Assembly: GCA_023387815.1 (NCBI GenBank)
Contig: JAEWHK010000070.1
Location: 1 to 50,566, forward strand
Length of the DNA: 50,566 nt
Origin: Pseudomonadota bacterium
GTDB taxonomy: Bacteria; Pseudomonadota; Gammaproteobacteria; Burkholderiales; Burkholderiaceae_B
Reading direction: 5' to 3'
Part shown: one piece after another, positions 42,040-50,300 of the stretch
Position numbering within the stretch: position 1 is the first letter of the stretch
How the letters are laid out: the number at the start of each line of letters is the position of its first letter
The notes under the pieces: generated by a model
The model's database searches: none
Seen by the model: only the letters and a program-made list of their open reading frames with translations
Told to the model about the DNA's origin: nothing
Position numbers and translations under genes: made by a program

Positions 42040-43671
42040 CTATGTTGCGGTGGACTGGCCCATTTCATATTTGGGTGCTGCCCAGCCTTCCATGATAATG
42101 TTGACGCAAACCGCCGACTTGCTCTCAACTGCCGTCTGCAATGCTGTCGAAATACCCTCTGGCTGCTCCACCAGCAGCCCCCGGGCGCCGAGTGATTCTG
42201 CCGTCTGATCGTAGCGAACGCGTTCGCTCAAGGTGCAACCATACAGACGCTCCGGTCCATAGTCGCGCATTTGAATCATATACTCCGCGTTCCACCGGGA
42301 ATCATTGCCAACCACGGCGGTAAATGCTGCTCCCTCTCTGGCCGCTGTCTCAAATTCCATGCAGTGAAAACCTACGGTCCCATCTCCCATCAGGGCAACG
42401 ATGGTCGCATCGGGCCTGGCGATTGCCGCTGCGATCGCATAGCACAGCCCACCGCCAATTGCGCCGGACATGCCGTTGATGATTCGAGTCGGTGCCTGAC
42501 AGAAACCTTGCGCCCATTGGCCAAATTCGCCACCATCACAGATTAAAATGGGGTCCTTAGCCTGATCCAGCACGGTCTGGACCTGTCTGCAGATTATTGT
42601 GGGATCAGCCAATTGTGAATCGCTTCGCGACTGCTCTGCTCCGGCCAGCTGACGGTTATCCAGCGCCTGCCGGACATGCGCAACCCAGGCGTCGCGATTT
42701 ACAGCGGAAGTTTGCCTTATCAATTGCTCTAGCGCCGCATCGGCATCTGCCTGAAACCGTTTGTAAAGCCGCTCGCCCAGCAATCTGTCTGCGCGTGCCA
42801 GCATCGCTTCATCAGGGTCCACAACGATGATATCGGCACTCGGATTCATATCTGCACCGCGCCCGAAATTCAGACTGAAGTCCAGTGCCTTGCCCATCAT
42901 AAGGATGAGATCGGTTTCCTTCAGAAGCTGCTGCATATTGCCCAGTGAAGGATCGCGCAAACCTCTGGGACTTTCCATTGCGATTAATGGCATTTGCAAT
43001 GCGCCGGCATTTTCATGCAGGTCGCGAGCTCTGCTGGCGTTGTTTTGAGGACCAAGCAGGATCAGCGGTTTTTCGGCGCTTGCCATCCGCTGCGCAATAT
43101 CGTCAACGTCCTTTTCGGCGAGCGCCTGACGCTGACGCGTTGGAGTCGATCCGCGTTTTACGGTGACTGACTCGGAATCCGCCGTCAACAGATCAAACGG
43201 CATCGCCACATGAACCGGTCCCTGCCTGCCGGACAGAGCCAGTGTCATCGCTGAACACAATTGAGTATCGATATCTTCCAGACGGTTCAGGCGCAGCGAT
43301 TCCTTTACCAGCTTGCGGCTGATGTCAATCTGCTCAAGTTCCTGGAATGCCCCCATACCGTCCTGGGCAACTGGTGAATCGCCTGAAAGGACAAGCACAG
43401 GGCTCTCACCGAGCTTTGCGGAGAAGACAGGCGACAGGCCGTTCATGATTCCCGGTGCCGCCGTAAGCAGCGCAACGCCTACCTGCCCGGTTAACTGAGC
43501 CCACGCATCAGCCATGTAGACAGCCGCGGCTTCGTGTCGCACGTGAACGATACGAATGCCTGCATCGATGCATGCATCGTAGACTGGCATGATCTGGTTA
43601 CCGGAAAGACTGAAGATTGTCGTGATTCCTGCTCGCTGCAATGCGTCCGTAACGAGATGAGCACCTGACAT
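42040..43671 (-). CDS. Thiamine-diphosphate-dependent enzyme (acetolactate synthase-like)
   Basis: A 543-residue member of the ThDP decarboxylase/carboligase superfamily. The ATG at 43671 follows AAAAGGATATAT. The catalytic cofactor-activating Glu47 is in VRHEAAAVYMADAWA, and the Mg/ThDP motif GDGTVGFHCMEF with VGNDSRWN is near residues 435-465. The central domain is FAD-like in sequence but lacks features I can tie to one substrate. Annotated as acetolactate-synthase-like, yet no small regulatory subunit gene is nearby, so a catabolic decarboxylase such as oxalyl-CoA or benzoylformate type is also possible. It follows the Bug gene by 42 bases. Confidence 0.85.
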   Translation of the reverse strand: MSGAHLVTDALQRAGITTIFSLSGNQIMPVYDACIDAGIRIVHVRHEAAAVYMADAWAQLTGQVGVALLTAAPGIMNGLSPVFSAKLGESPVLVLSGDSPVAQDGMGAFQELEQIDISRKLVKESLRLNRLEDIDTQLCSAMTLALSGRQGPVHVAMPFDLLTADSESVTVKRGSTPTRQRQALAEKDVDDIAQRMASAEKPLILLGPQNNASRARDLHENAGALQMPLIAMESPRGLRDPSLGNMQQLLKETDLILMMGKALDFSLNFGRGADMNPSADIIVVDPDEAMLARADRLLGERLYKRFQADADAALEQLIRQTSAVNRDAWVAHVRQALDNRQLAGAEQSRSDSQLADPTIICRQVQTVLDQAKDPILICDGGEFGQWAQGFCQAPTRIINGMSGAIGGGLCYAIAAAIARPDATIVALMGDGTVGFHCMEFETAAREGAAFTAVVGNDSRWNAEYMIQMRDYGPERLYGCTLSERVRYDQTAESLGARGLLVEQPEGISTALQTAVESKSAVCVNIIMEGWAAPKYEMGQSTAT

Positions 43672-43713
43672 ATATATCCTTTTCAAATTGACTATGATGA
43701 TTGTGATATTAAG

Positions 43714-44751
43714 CTACTTAGGGCTGATACTTTGCTGCCGAATAATTTTTTTCCAGGAAACGGATTCTTTCTTCACCCGATCCTGCATATACGCCTGTCC
43801 CAATGGCGCAGCCGACACGCCGAGATCGCCAAAACGCTGCTGCAGTTTCCCGTCCTTGAGAACAGTCTCGATTCCTGTGGCAATCTTCTGCACGACGGCG
43901 TCTGGCGTATCCCTGGGAACGACGATGGCAAACCAGCCCTGAGCATCAAAATCTTTTCCAATCAGCTCCTGCACGGTAGGCACATCAGGCAAAGCCCTGG
44001 AGCGCTGGTTACCTGTGACGGCCAGTGTCTTTACGTCGCTTGACTTGATAAATGGCATCGCCGCTGACAGATTGGCCACCACCATCTGAATCTGCCCTGC
44101 CATCAGGTCGGTGAGTGCCGTATTCTCTCCACTGTACGGGATATGCATCATATTCACTCCCGTCGCGTTCAGCAGCATTTCGGCTGTCATATGTGTCTGA
44201 CTGCCGATTCCCGCTGAACCAAAATTGATCTTAGCACTATTCGTTTTGCTATACGACAGCAGCTCGTCCAGACTATTGATTGACATTTTCTTATTGATGG
44301 CAACGACCATCGGGCCGATTGACACCATGCTCACGTCCTTGAAATCGTCTACCTTGTAGGGAAGGTTCTTGTATAGATTCGGATTAACCGTAAACATGCT
44401 TCCTGAAATCATGAGCATGGTGAGTCCGTCTGCCTTGGCTCGCGCGACCTGAGAAGCCGCGACGGCACCACCTGCACCCACTTTGTTTTCGATCACCACC
44501 GGTTGCTTCCATAATTTTCCCAGTTGTTCGCCGAGTAGCCGAGATATCACATCGGCCGTACCGCCTGCGGTGAATGGCGCCACGATGCGTATTGGCTGCG
44601 TCGGCCACTCTTGCGCTGACGCAGCGGACGCGATGGTACAGGGTGAGACCATAAAGGACGCAACCACACAGGGCCAAATACAGGAGCGCACTGTAGTGCG
44701 CCAACTGCGGCTGAAATTTCTTTTATTTCTATATAGCTTTGTTGCCTCCAT
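43714..44751 (-). CDS. Bug-family tripartite tricarboxylate transporter binding protein (TctC-like)
   Basis: A 345-residue periplasmic solute-binding protein. A long basic leader and hydrophobic stretch give a signal peptide ending near ASAASA, before QEWPTQPIRIVAPFTAGGTADVISRLL, a textbook Bug-family opening. VIENKVGAGGAVAASQVARAKADG and FGSAGIGSQTHMTAEML are further family blocks. The ATG follows AAGGAGGAGGCAAAG, a near-perfect ribosome site. It forms an operon with the ThDP enzyme. No TctA/TctB membrane genes are adjacent, which is common for Bug proteins in Alcaligenaceae. The ligand is probably a carboxylate used by the enzyme next door. Confidence 0.92.
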   Translation of the reverse strand: MEATKLYRNKRNFSRSWRTTVRSCIWPCVVASFMVSPCTIASAASAQEWPTQPIRIVAPFTAGGTADVISRLLGEQLGKLWKQPVVIENKVGAGGAVAASQVARAKADGLTMLMISGSMFTVNPNLYKNLPYKVDDFKDVSMVSIGPMVVAINKKMSINSLDELLSYSKTNSAKINFGSAGIGSQTHMTAEMLLNATGVNMMHIPYSGENTALTDLMAGQIQMVVANLSAAMPFIKSSDVKTLAVTGNQRSRALPDVPTVQELIGKDFDAQGWFAIVVPRDTPDAVVQKIATGIETVLKDGKLQQRFGDLGVSAAPLGQAYMQDRVKKESVSWKKIIRQQSISPK

Positions 44752-45191
44752 CTTTGCCTCCTCCTTGAATTAACAACTGAATGAATTAATCAAGTACTCG
44801 TCAGACAGGGTCGTCATTGATCGTTATTTGTCATCACTGTGACGCCATCAATCCCAGATGATTATTGGTTTATTCTTATTTGGAGTAAAGCCAATTATTT
44901 TTTTAATATTTAAAATTTATTTTTAATTTCGGATATTGGCGACACGCTTGATATCTACATTCAGTTCTCTTTTCATCCCAGCTGTGCAATTTTGCGTATC
45001 AGGATAAAATTTACCCCCGAAAAAAATTTGCGCTGAAGAATCCGGGCTGAATTTCTCTGGCAAATAACGCTATCGGCTACGGAATTTATCCCGTAGTTTG
45101 CGGCTACAGGATTTGAGGATCGTATTGAGGACATATCCTTTGACATTGCGTTCCCGGTGTTATTTGTGATTTCTGATTAAACTGATTGGCG
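44752..45191. other. AT-rich gene-free interval between divergent genes
   Basis: A 440-base interval between the Bug operon and paralog B. The part from about 44880 to 44935 is nearly all A and T. A perfect TTGACA lies at 45140-45145, but its -10 at 17 nt is poor. No coding frame is convincing. Confidence 0.5.
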
Positions 45192-45533
45192 ATGAAAATC
45201 TTTATTTGGGGCGTTATTGCCGGCGCTATTACCTGCATCGGCTTTCTCTTGTTTATGCTCTTTGCTTACCCCTACATTGAGTATTGGGGCCCATGTCCTG
45301 AACTGACAAAACAAGAGTCCAGAGAGTTGATATTGAGGGATGCAACCACACCTCGCAAATTCTCCTGGGCCGATCGGGATGGCTATGACGATGTAGAATT
45401 AATTGAAGATGAACCTGGCTTCGGCGTGCTGGTGTATACAAAAAAAGAGGGAAAAAGATTGTCCAGATACGCACCAATCGTCACATGTGGCAGCATTGAG
45501 TGGACGCAAGATCCTGATTTCAAGCCAGAGTAA
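45192..45533 (+). CDS. Small membrane-anchored protein, paralog B
   Basis: A 113-residue protein matching paralog A (40115-40465). Start ATG at 45192 (a TTG at 45186 is in frame). An N-terminal helix IWGVIAGAITCIGFLLFMLF is followed by YWGPCPELTKQES, then VYTKKEGKRLSRYAP and CGSIEWTQDPDFKPE. The pattern of one helix plus a soluble C-terminal domain with two shared cysteines is kept. It does not have the overlapping micropeptide seen after paralog A. Function unknown to me. Confidence 0.75.
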   Translation: MKIFIWGVIAGAITCIGFLLFMLFAYPYIEYWGPCPELTKQESRELILRDATTPRKFSWADRDGYDDVELIEDEPGFGVLVYTKKEGKRLSRYAPIVTCGSIEWTQDPDFKPE

Positions 45534-45613
45534 GAAAATCCGGCTACGGCTGCAGATCCCGCGTTATAGTTCATGATATTGTTACCCGCGTCTAACCTTC
45601 CCGGACCATACAA

Positions 45614-46252
45614 ATGTCATACCACGCAGTTGCAGCAGCAGTCGGCCTTTTCGCACTCACCTTTCTGAGTCCGGGGCCGAATCTGTTTCTGATTGTCCAG
45701 ACCAGTCTGTCGCAGGGAAAGGCAGCAGGGCTGGCGGCTGGAGCTGGCATTGCTACCGGTGATGCGATTTATGCGGCGCTTGGTCTGCTGGGTATGGCAA
45801 CTGTCATATCCACCAGCCATACCCTGTTTTCTGCCATTCAAATACTGGGCGGTGCTTACCTTGTGTGGTACGGGCTGACACTGTTTAGACAGGCCCGGGG
45901 ACGAACCAAAGCTGTCCTGGGTGCGGCTGCTGCACCATCTGCTGCCTTTGCCGGCGCGCACTTTCGCCGGGGAATGATTACGGATCTGGCCAATGCGCAG
46001 ACGGTATTGTTTTTCGTGAGTATTTTCTCTGTCACTATCACGCCCACTACGCCAACGCAAACCAAACTGGGTATCTGGCTGGGCATTTTCCTGACATCAC
46101 TGCTGTGGCGCTCAATCGTCGCACTTGCGTTTTCGCGTCCACTGATACGACGTGGTTTCATGCGAGTGCAATCCGGCCTGGAGCAGTTGGTGGGTGTCGT
46201 GCTTACCGGGTTTGGCCTGAAGCTGATCTTCAACGGGTTTAGACCAAACTAA
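45614..46252 (+). CDS. LysE/RhtB family exporter
   Basis: A 212-residue inner-membrane protein of the amino-acid exporter family, with about six helices. The hallmark SPGPNLFLIVQTSLSQGKAAGLAAGAGIATGD (residues about 19-50) contains the conserved S-P-G-P loop, followed by LGGAYLVWYGLTLFR and DLANAQTVLFFVSIF. Such proteins export basic amino acids, homoserine or threonine; the substrate is not evident here. It lies 80 bases after paralog B and could be co-transcribed. Confidence 0.92.
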   Translation: MSYHAVAAAVGLFALTFLSPGPNLFLIVQTSLSQGKAAGLAAGAGIATGDAIYAALGLLGMATVISTSHTLFSAIQILGGAYLVWYGLTLFRQARGRTKAVLGAAAAPSAAFAGAHFRRGMITDLANAQTVLFFVSIFSVTITPTTPTQTKLGIWLGIFLTSLLWRSIVALAFSRPLIRRGFMRVQSGLEQLVGVVLTGFGLKLIFNGFRPN

Positions 46253-46433
46253 GCGAATCCTTCAGACATAACTTTTCTGTGTTTTGTGATCCCGGCTGAC
46301 CCAGCGAGGTGAACGAACAGAAGCATTCACTGGCAAACACAACCAAACATTTTTCGGCGAACGAACCAGCCCATATGTCGGCATGTTTATGCCTATCCTA
46401 TTGAATACACTGGGAAAAATAACACATTCGTGA

Positions 46434-46439
46434 TACAAT
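46434..46439 (+). promoter_or_regulatory. Possible promoter, -10 element
   Basis: TACAAT (46434-46439) in GATACAAT is a good -10 30 bases before the start of the 56-residue ORF. The -35 at 17 nt is poor. It is the best promoter candidate upstream of the unit at 46469-48460. Confidence 0.35.
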
Positions 46440-46468
46440 ATCTGCCATATTCAATTTCATAACCTTTC

Positions 46469-46639
46469 ATGAACGCTTCTGTATTCGCACATCACTATCG
46501 CTATCGGGATTTTTCCCGAGCCGTCGTGCTGTCTCGCGCGCTTGCAGCCGTTCGTCCTACTGTTCGTCTGACTCCCCAGTTTCTGAGGTGGTTCGCCGTA
46601 CTTTCCTTGGCCGTGCGTCAGGAACGACACGGCCACTGA
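46469..46639 (+). CDS. Possible 56-residue leader ORF
   Basis: ATG at 46469 to TGA at 46639 encodes an Arg-rich peptide starting MNASVFAHHYRYRDFSRA and ending RQERHGH. There is no clear ribosome site. An 8-bp hairpin (46608-46635) covers its end. It is the first frame after the promoter candidate and may be a leader peptide, or simply chance. Confidence 0.3.
   Translation: MNASVFAHHYRYRDFSRAVVLSRALAAVRPTVRLTPQFLRWFAVLSLAVRQERHGH
46608..46635 (+). other. Hairpin at end of leader ORF
   Basis: TGGCCGTG (46608-46615) and CACGGCCA (46628-46635) are perfect 8-bp arms around a 12-nt loop. No T-run follows. Together with the ORF over it, it could take part in translational control. Confidence 0.45.
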
Positions 46640-46820
46640 TCTCCAGTCCTTCATTTCCTTTCGCACGGCGTAGCGGCTGAACAGCCCGGACCGTCTCTCA
46701 TCAGAATCAATCATACGCTCCCATTGAGCGCTCTTCTGCACATCCATTCGGCCCGGATTCCTTATCCCCTATGCACTATCGTCCGGCACTCGCACAGGTT
46801 CATTCTGCAGCGAGATTGTC

Positions 46821-47021
46821 ATGGACGTGACAGCGAAAATGAAACTGCACGATTACTTTACTGTTTTGAAATCACGCGGGTTGTACGTGAACGGCCCTTC
46901 TTTACCATTTCCACTGGCCGTAACAGCCCTGGCCTTAGCCTCAACATGTCGAGATTCAGCGATCTGGTACATTCAGGACCACGTTGCGCCTGGACGACCA
47001 GCTCTGCCGAGGTCATCATGA
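46821..47021 (+). CDS. Possible 66-residue ORF overlapping the GNAT-like gene
   Basis: Starts MDVTAKMKLHDYFTVLKS. Its TGA stop shares ATGA with the next gene's start (47018-47021), so coupling is possible. Codon content is ordinary, with no recognisable motif and only a weak ribosome site. It may be real or a leader frame. Between 46253 and 47017 no other coding candidate stands out. Confidence 0.35.
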   Translation: MDVTAKMKLHDYFTVLKSRGLYVNGPSLPFPLAVTALALASTCRDSAIWYIQDHVAPGRPALPRSS

Positions 47022-47542
47022 GATTCGACGTACGTATCGGTAATGAACAGATCGATCAGGAACTGGCAGCATTGCAGGCCAGAATGGCCCACGGCCGCCA
47101 CGCACTCCGGAATTTGCCGATTCTGGACATGTCTTTTCCCGATATTGAATTTCGGGTCCGCAAGATCGCACGCGAACAGCGCGTCTATGCGGTCGATACC
47201 CAATGCCAGCGCCTGATCGGCTATTCCGTCTTCGATATTCTTCCTGAAGGGTCACGCAGATTGCATGGCAAAGTCCGCAGCGTGCATTCCCGTTACGCCA
47301 GGGACTATCAGGGTCGGGGAATTGCCACGGCGTTGTACACCAAAGTGCTGTCCGACGGTTTCGTCCTGGTCAGCGGTGCTCGCCAGTCCTGTGCCGCCTA
47401 CGCACTGTGGAAGTCGCTAGGCCGACGAATGAAATTCGACATTGTCAGGATCGGCCCCGAAAACATAGAACCACTACCGATTTCCGAGCAGGACCAACAG
47501 TTTCAGGATCTGGACGTTCGCCTGCAATTGTGCTGCGCCTGA
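47018..47542 (+). CDS. GNAT-like protein, partner of beta-solenoid gene
   Basis: A 174-residue protein that starts at an ATG after GAGGTCATC. Residues about 57-155 look like a GNAT acetyltransferase: RVYAVDTQCQRLIGYSVFD, then YARDYQGRGIATALYTKVL with the Q/R-x-x-G-x-A acetyl-CoA loop, and FVLVSGARQSCAAYALWKSLG. That last form resembles GNAT-like proteins I associate with phages and mobile elements. The N-terminal 50 residues are charged. The closest partner is the beta-solenoid gene 36 bases downstream, so they are likely co-transcribed. Substrate and role are unknown. Confidence 0.6.
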   Translation: MRFDVRIGNEQIDQELAALQARMAHGRHALRNLPILDMSFPDIEFRVRKIAREQRVYAVDTQCQRLIGYSVFDILPEGSRRLHGKVRSVHSRYARDYQGRGIATALYTKVLSDGFVLVSGARQSCAAYALWKSLGRRMKFDIVRIGPENIEPLPISEQDQQFQDLDVRLQLCCA

Positions 47543-47578
47543 ACTGCAACGTCGACACCTATTTTCAAGAGTAAAGAA

Positions 47579-48460
47579 ATGGATCTCACCAAAAAAACAA
47601 TACGCTCGAAACAACCGTGTTCCAGCGGCTTTCGCTGGTTTCTGAAAAACACGCCAGACGGGGCAGACTACCAATATCTGATCGACACCTTGCTGTCGGA
47701 AGGTCGAGTCACTGATGCCTGCTGGCTTGTCGACCAATTCGGATCAGTCAAGGACGGACTGTCAATTGACAGTCTGGACAGCGATGCGGTCGTTGCTGCC
47801 GCGAACCTGACAATCACGGGAAACCTGCATAGCGATACCGTGCTGCGTATTGCCGGTGATTTGCATGTGCACGGAAGCGTGCGTGTTGGCGGTGATATTC
47901 ATATCGAAGGCGACCTGCTCATCGACGGCAATCTCAGTTGCAGTGGCAAAGTCGTTGTAGAAGGTTCAATCAAAGCGGGATGGGGAATCGACGTCCACGG
48001 CCCGTTACAGTGCAAAGGAGACTTTCGTGCCGGCTGGTCAGTTACCTGCGCGACAGGTATTGAGGTAGATGGCACACTTGTCGCGGGCGAAGAAATCAAT
48101 TGCGCGGAAACGCTACGCTGTGGAAAAAGCGTGCGCGCGGGCAGCCATATCACAGTCGAAGGAAATTTGACGGTAGGCGAAGGAATCATTGCCAGAGGCG
48201 ATGTCAAAAGCGGCATGCACATTAAAGCTGATTGGGGTATTCAGGCGGACGGCGCAATCCTGGCTACTGGTTCGATCATGGCCGGCGAAAGCATTATCGC
48301 GACAGAAGAAATACGGTGCGGCGCTGGTTATGGCATCTTCGCCGGCACACGCGTGATGCGTGAATTCTGGCCTGACAACGCAATGGTATGTGCGTCGCGG
48401 CGGCCCGATGAGCTGCAGAGTGGCCATTGGATTGAAAATTTATACTCGCATGCTGCATAA
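47579..48460 (+). CDS. Beta-solenoid protein, bactofilin-like repeats
   Basis: A 293-residue protein. Residues about 18-53 form a small helical domain (RWFLKNTPDGADYQYLIDTL, then a DACWLVDQFG end). From about 75 to 265 it is a run of short strands ending in Gly turns, such as LTITGNLHSD, VRVGGDIHIEGDLLIDG, VRAGSHITVEGNLTVGEG and IMAGESIIATEE, in a period of about 6-8 residues, as in polymer-forming bactofilins (DUF583). The ATG follows AAGAGTAAAGAA. No signal peptide. The N-terminal domain makes it unlike a plain bactofilin. I do not know a function. Confidence 0.65.
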   Translation: MDLTKKTIRSKQPCSSGFRWFLKNTPDGADYQYLIDTLLSEGRVTDACWLVDQFGSVKDGLSIDSLDSDAVVAAANLTITGNLHSDTVLRIAGDLHVHGSVRVGGDIHIEGDLLIDGNLSCSGKVVVEGSIKAGWGIDVHGPLQCKGDFRAGWSVTCATGIEVDGTLVAGEEINCAETLRCGKSVRAGSHITVEGNLTVGEGIIARGDVKSGMHIKADWGIQADGAILATGSIMAGESIIATEEIRCGAGYGIFAGTRVMREFWPDNAMVCASRRPDELQSGHWIENLYSHAA

Positions 48461-48474
48461 ACTAAGGGCGATGG

Positions 48475-48495
48475 CGACACCCATTTTGTGTCGCG
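48475..48495. other. Hairpin between convergent genes
   Basis: GCGACAC (48475-48481) and GTGTCGC (48489-48495) form a perfect 7-bp stem with a 7-nt loop, between the solenoid gene and the coiled-coil gene. No T-run on either strand, so terminator function is uncertain. Confidence 0.4.
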
Positions 48496-48523
48496 AGCTG
48501 CGTTAGGCAGACTGAGTGAGGCC

Positions 48524-48895
48524 TTAGGGGCGCGCGGCTCTCATCTCATTCACTGCCTCGACGAGTTTGTCGAGCTTTTCATTCAGTGCGCTATTTTGTG
48601 CCGCGACTTCAGCCTTGATATGGTCCTTGATGATCGCTCCCATCCCAAATGGCCCTTGTAGATTGGCGATCAGGGAATTGTTGATAGACCATAATCCCAG
48701 CAACAAGCTGACGGCGATGCCGATACCCCAGTAAATTAATTCTCTTTTGATTTTGTGAAAGGTTGCCAGCAGTGCCTGGTTCTCGACCTTCATTTCGGCG
48801 ACCATATTTTCCATCCACGTAATGCGGTCGTCTATCCTCTTCTCGATAGAATCAATGCGTTTGTCTATATAGGCGTTTACGCGGGCTGTTCTCAT
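48524..48895 (-). CDS. Coiled-coil membrane protein, hypothetical
   Basis: A 123-residue protein from the ATG at 48895 (the frame opens to 48976). An N-terminal charged coiled coil (DKRIDSIEKRIDDRITWMEN) is followed by one membrane helix (ELIYWGIGIAVSLLLGLWSI), then another coiled coil (AQNSALNEKLDKLVEAVNEM). No family recognised. Such layouts are frequent in phage- or element-borne genes, but this is not evidence of origin. It converges with the solenoid gene. Confidence 0.65.
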   Translation of the reverse strand: MRTARVNAYIDKRIDSIEKRIDDRITWMENMVAEMKVENQALLATFHKIKRELIYWGIGIAVSLLLGLWSINNSLIANLQGPFGMGAIIKDHIKAEVAAQNSALNEKLDKLVEAVNEMRAARP

Positions 48896-49019
48896 GCTGC
48901 TATTATGTAGAAATCGAATCACGGTATCAATATGGATGAGACTATTAAATCTCGTAGGAGGATCGCCGATAAGCACCCGCCCAAGGCCGTGTTGACGCCA
49001 GCAGCCGGTTTGCTATAGC

Positions 49020-49403
49020 CTAAAGCTTTACGTTCCAGGGCAATAGTTCTTCAACTTGATTGACAGGATGATCCGCAATCACAGTCAGCACATGACGCAG
49101 GTACGCCTCGGGATTGATCTCGTTAGCTTGGCGGTTCCCAGCAGGCTGTACATCGTGGCTGCACGCTCGCCGCCCTTGTCTGAGCCCAGAAACAGGTAGT
49201 TTTTTCGACCCAGGGCGACCCCGCGCAGCGCGCGTTCGGCCGTATTGTTATCGATCTCAATGCGCCCATCATCCAGGAAGCGCGTCAGTGCCTGTCACTG
49301 GTTCAGAGCATAGGTGATTGCATCGGCCGTCGTCGATTTACGCGACAAGGTCGATAACTGTTCGCGCAGCCAGGCGTGCAGCGGCCCAACAAGAAGAGTG
49401 GAA
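49020..49403 (-). pseudogene. Decayed IS66-family transposase (TnpC) 3' end
   Basis: The minus strand codes for the C-terminus of an IS66 TnpC: HAWLREQLSTLSRKS, then DDGRIEIDNNTAERALRGVA, GRKNYLFLGSDKGGERAA and, after a frameshift, INPEAYLRHVLTVIADHPVN and EELLPWN. A TGA replaces the Trp codon expected after ALNQ, and the frame shifts near 49123, so it cannot make a full protein. Only the last 120-130 codons remain. The end lies about 14 bases from the cytochrome b561 gene stop. Confidence 0.88.
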
Positions 49404-49416
49404 AAAAAGAAATGCA

Positions 49417-49941
49417 TCAGGTGATGCGGCCAAATGCGCCGTCGCGTTTGACGAGCTGATGATAAAGTGCCATCACGATATGCCCTACAACCAATATGAG
49501 CAGACACCATGCAAGGATCGAATGTGCTTGCCCAATCGCACTGGCCCAAGGAACCTCCTGGTCAGATTGCTCTATGAGTTGATAGCCAAACGCTTTTAGA
49601 CCCTTGCCGCCGCCTACCATGCGCAGCACGCCCGATATTGGTACCATTAACAGCACCGCATAAAGCGAAAAATGGCCAAAATTGATCCAGCCAGCGCTTT
49701 CAGAATCATGGAGCGGGCGCTGGTTCAAGTGCGTACAGACCCATAAAATGCGCAGCACCATAAGTACTAGCAGAAGTGCGCCAATCGAAAGATGCCAGGG
49801 CACCAAGGTTTGCCCCACCCAATGTTCTCCATCGTCAATACGATCGAAAAATTTCATGAACTGCCATAGCACTAGCAATGCCATCATCCAGTGCAATACG
49901 CGAGTAATTCCGTCGTATTTAACTAAATTCGTATTATTCAT
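49417..49941 (-). CDS. Cytochrome b561 family protein
   Basis: A 174-residue di-heme inner-membrane electron carrier, beginning at an ATG after CAGGAGCGATCGA. Four helices carry the expected His ligands: VLHWMMALLVLWQF, WHLSIGALLLVLMVLRILW, GHFSLYAVLLMVPISGVL and AHSILAWCLLILVVGHIVMALYH. Such proteins pass electrons from quinol to acceptors and are often encoded beside a partner; none is adjacent here. It is complete despite transposase relics on both sides. Confidence 0.92.
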   Translation of the reverse strand: MNNTNLVKYDGITRVLHWMMALLVLWQFMKFFDRIDDGEHWVGQTLVPWHLSIGALLLVLMVLRILWVCTHLNQRPLHDSESAGWINFGHFSLYAVLLMVPISGVLRMVGGGKGLKAFGYQLIEQSDQEVPWASAIGQAHSILAWCLLILVVGHIVMALYHQLVKRDGAFGRIT

Positions 49942-50117
49942 TCGATCGCTCCTGTTGAAAATTCCGACGTCAGAAACAACGCGGCTCATTAAGTCATTAA
50001 TGTCATACAGAGGAGGGTAACATGCTTTCTTTCAGCTTTTTTTAAGATTTAATGTATTCGACTGGATTGGATCAGTCAAGAGATTGGACTCGCCCCTGTA
50101 TCACAGCGCCGGGAGTA

Positions 50118-50270
50118 TTAGTTATTTAATTGCTGCTGATCCCGGAATTGCCGAGGTGACAGGTATTGCAACGCACTGTGCGGATGGCTCTCATTGTAAT
50201 GCTCAAACCATTGCTTCAAGGCAGCCATGACGCTCTGCGAGTCAGATAGTTCGGCAAGACGCGCCGGGTG
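50118..50270 (-). pseudogene. IS3-family transposase (orfB) C-terminal relic
   Basis: The minus strand encodes the end of an IS3-type integrase-core protein: RLAELSDSQSVMAALKQWF, EHYNESHPHSALQYLSPRQF and a TAA at 50118. A stop codon lies about 9 bases past the start of the similarity, so only about 50 codons remain. The rest of the element is gone. Confidence 0.75.
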
Positions 50271-50300
50271 CGCTTAATAAGGCTCAATTCGTTTGTCATC

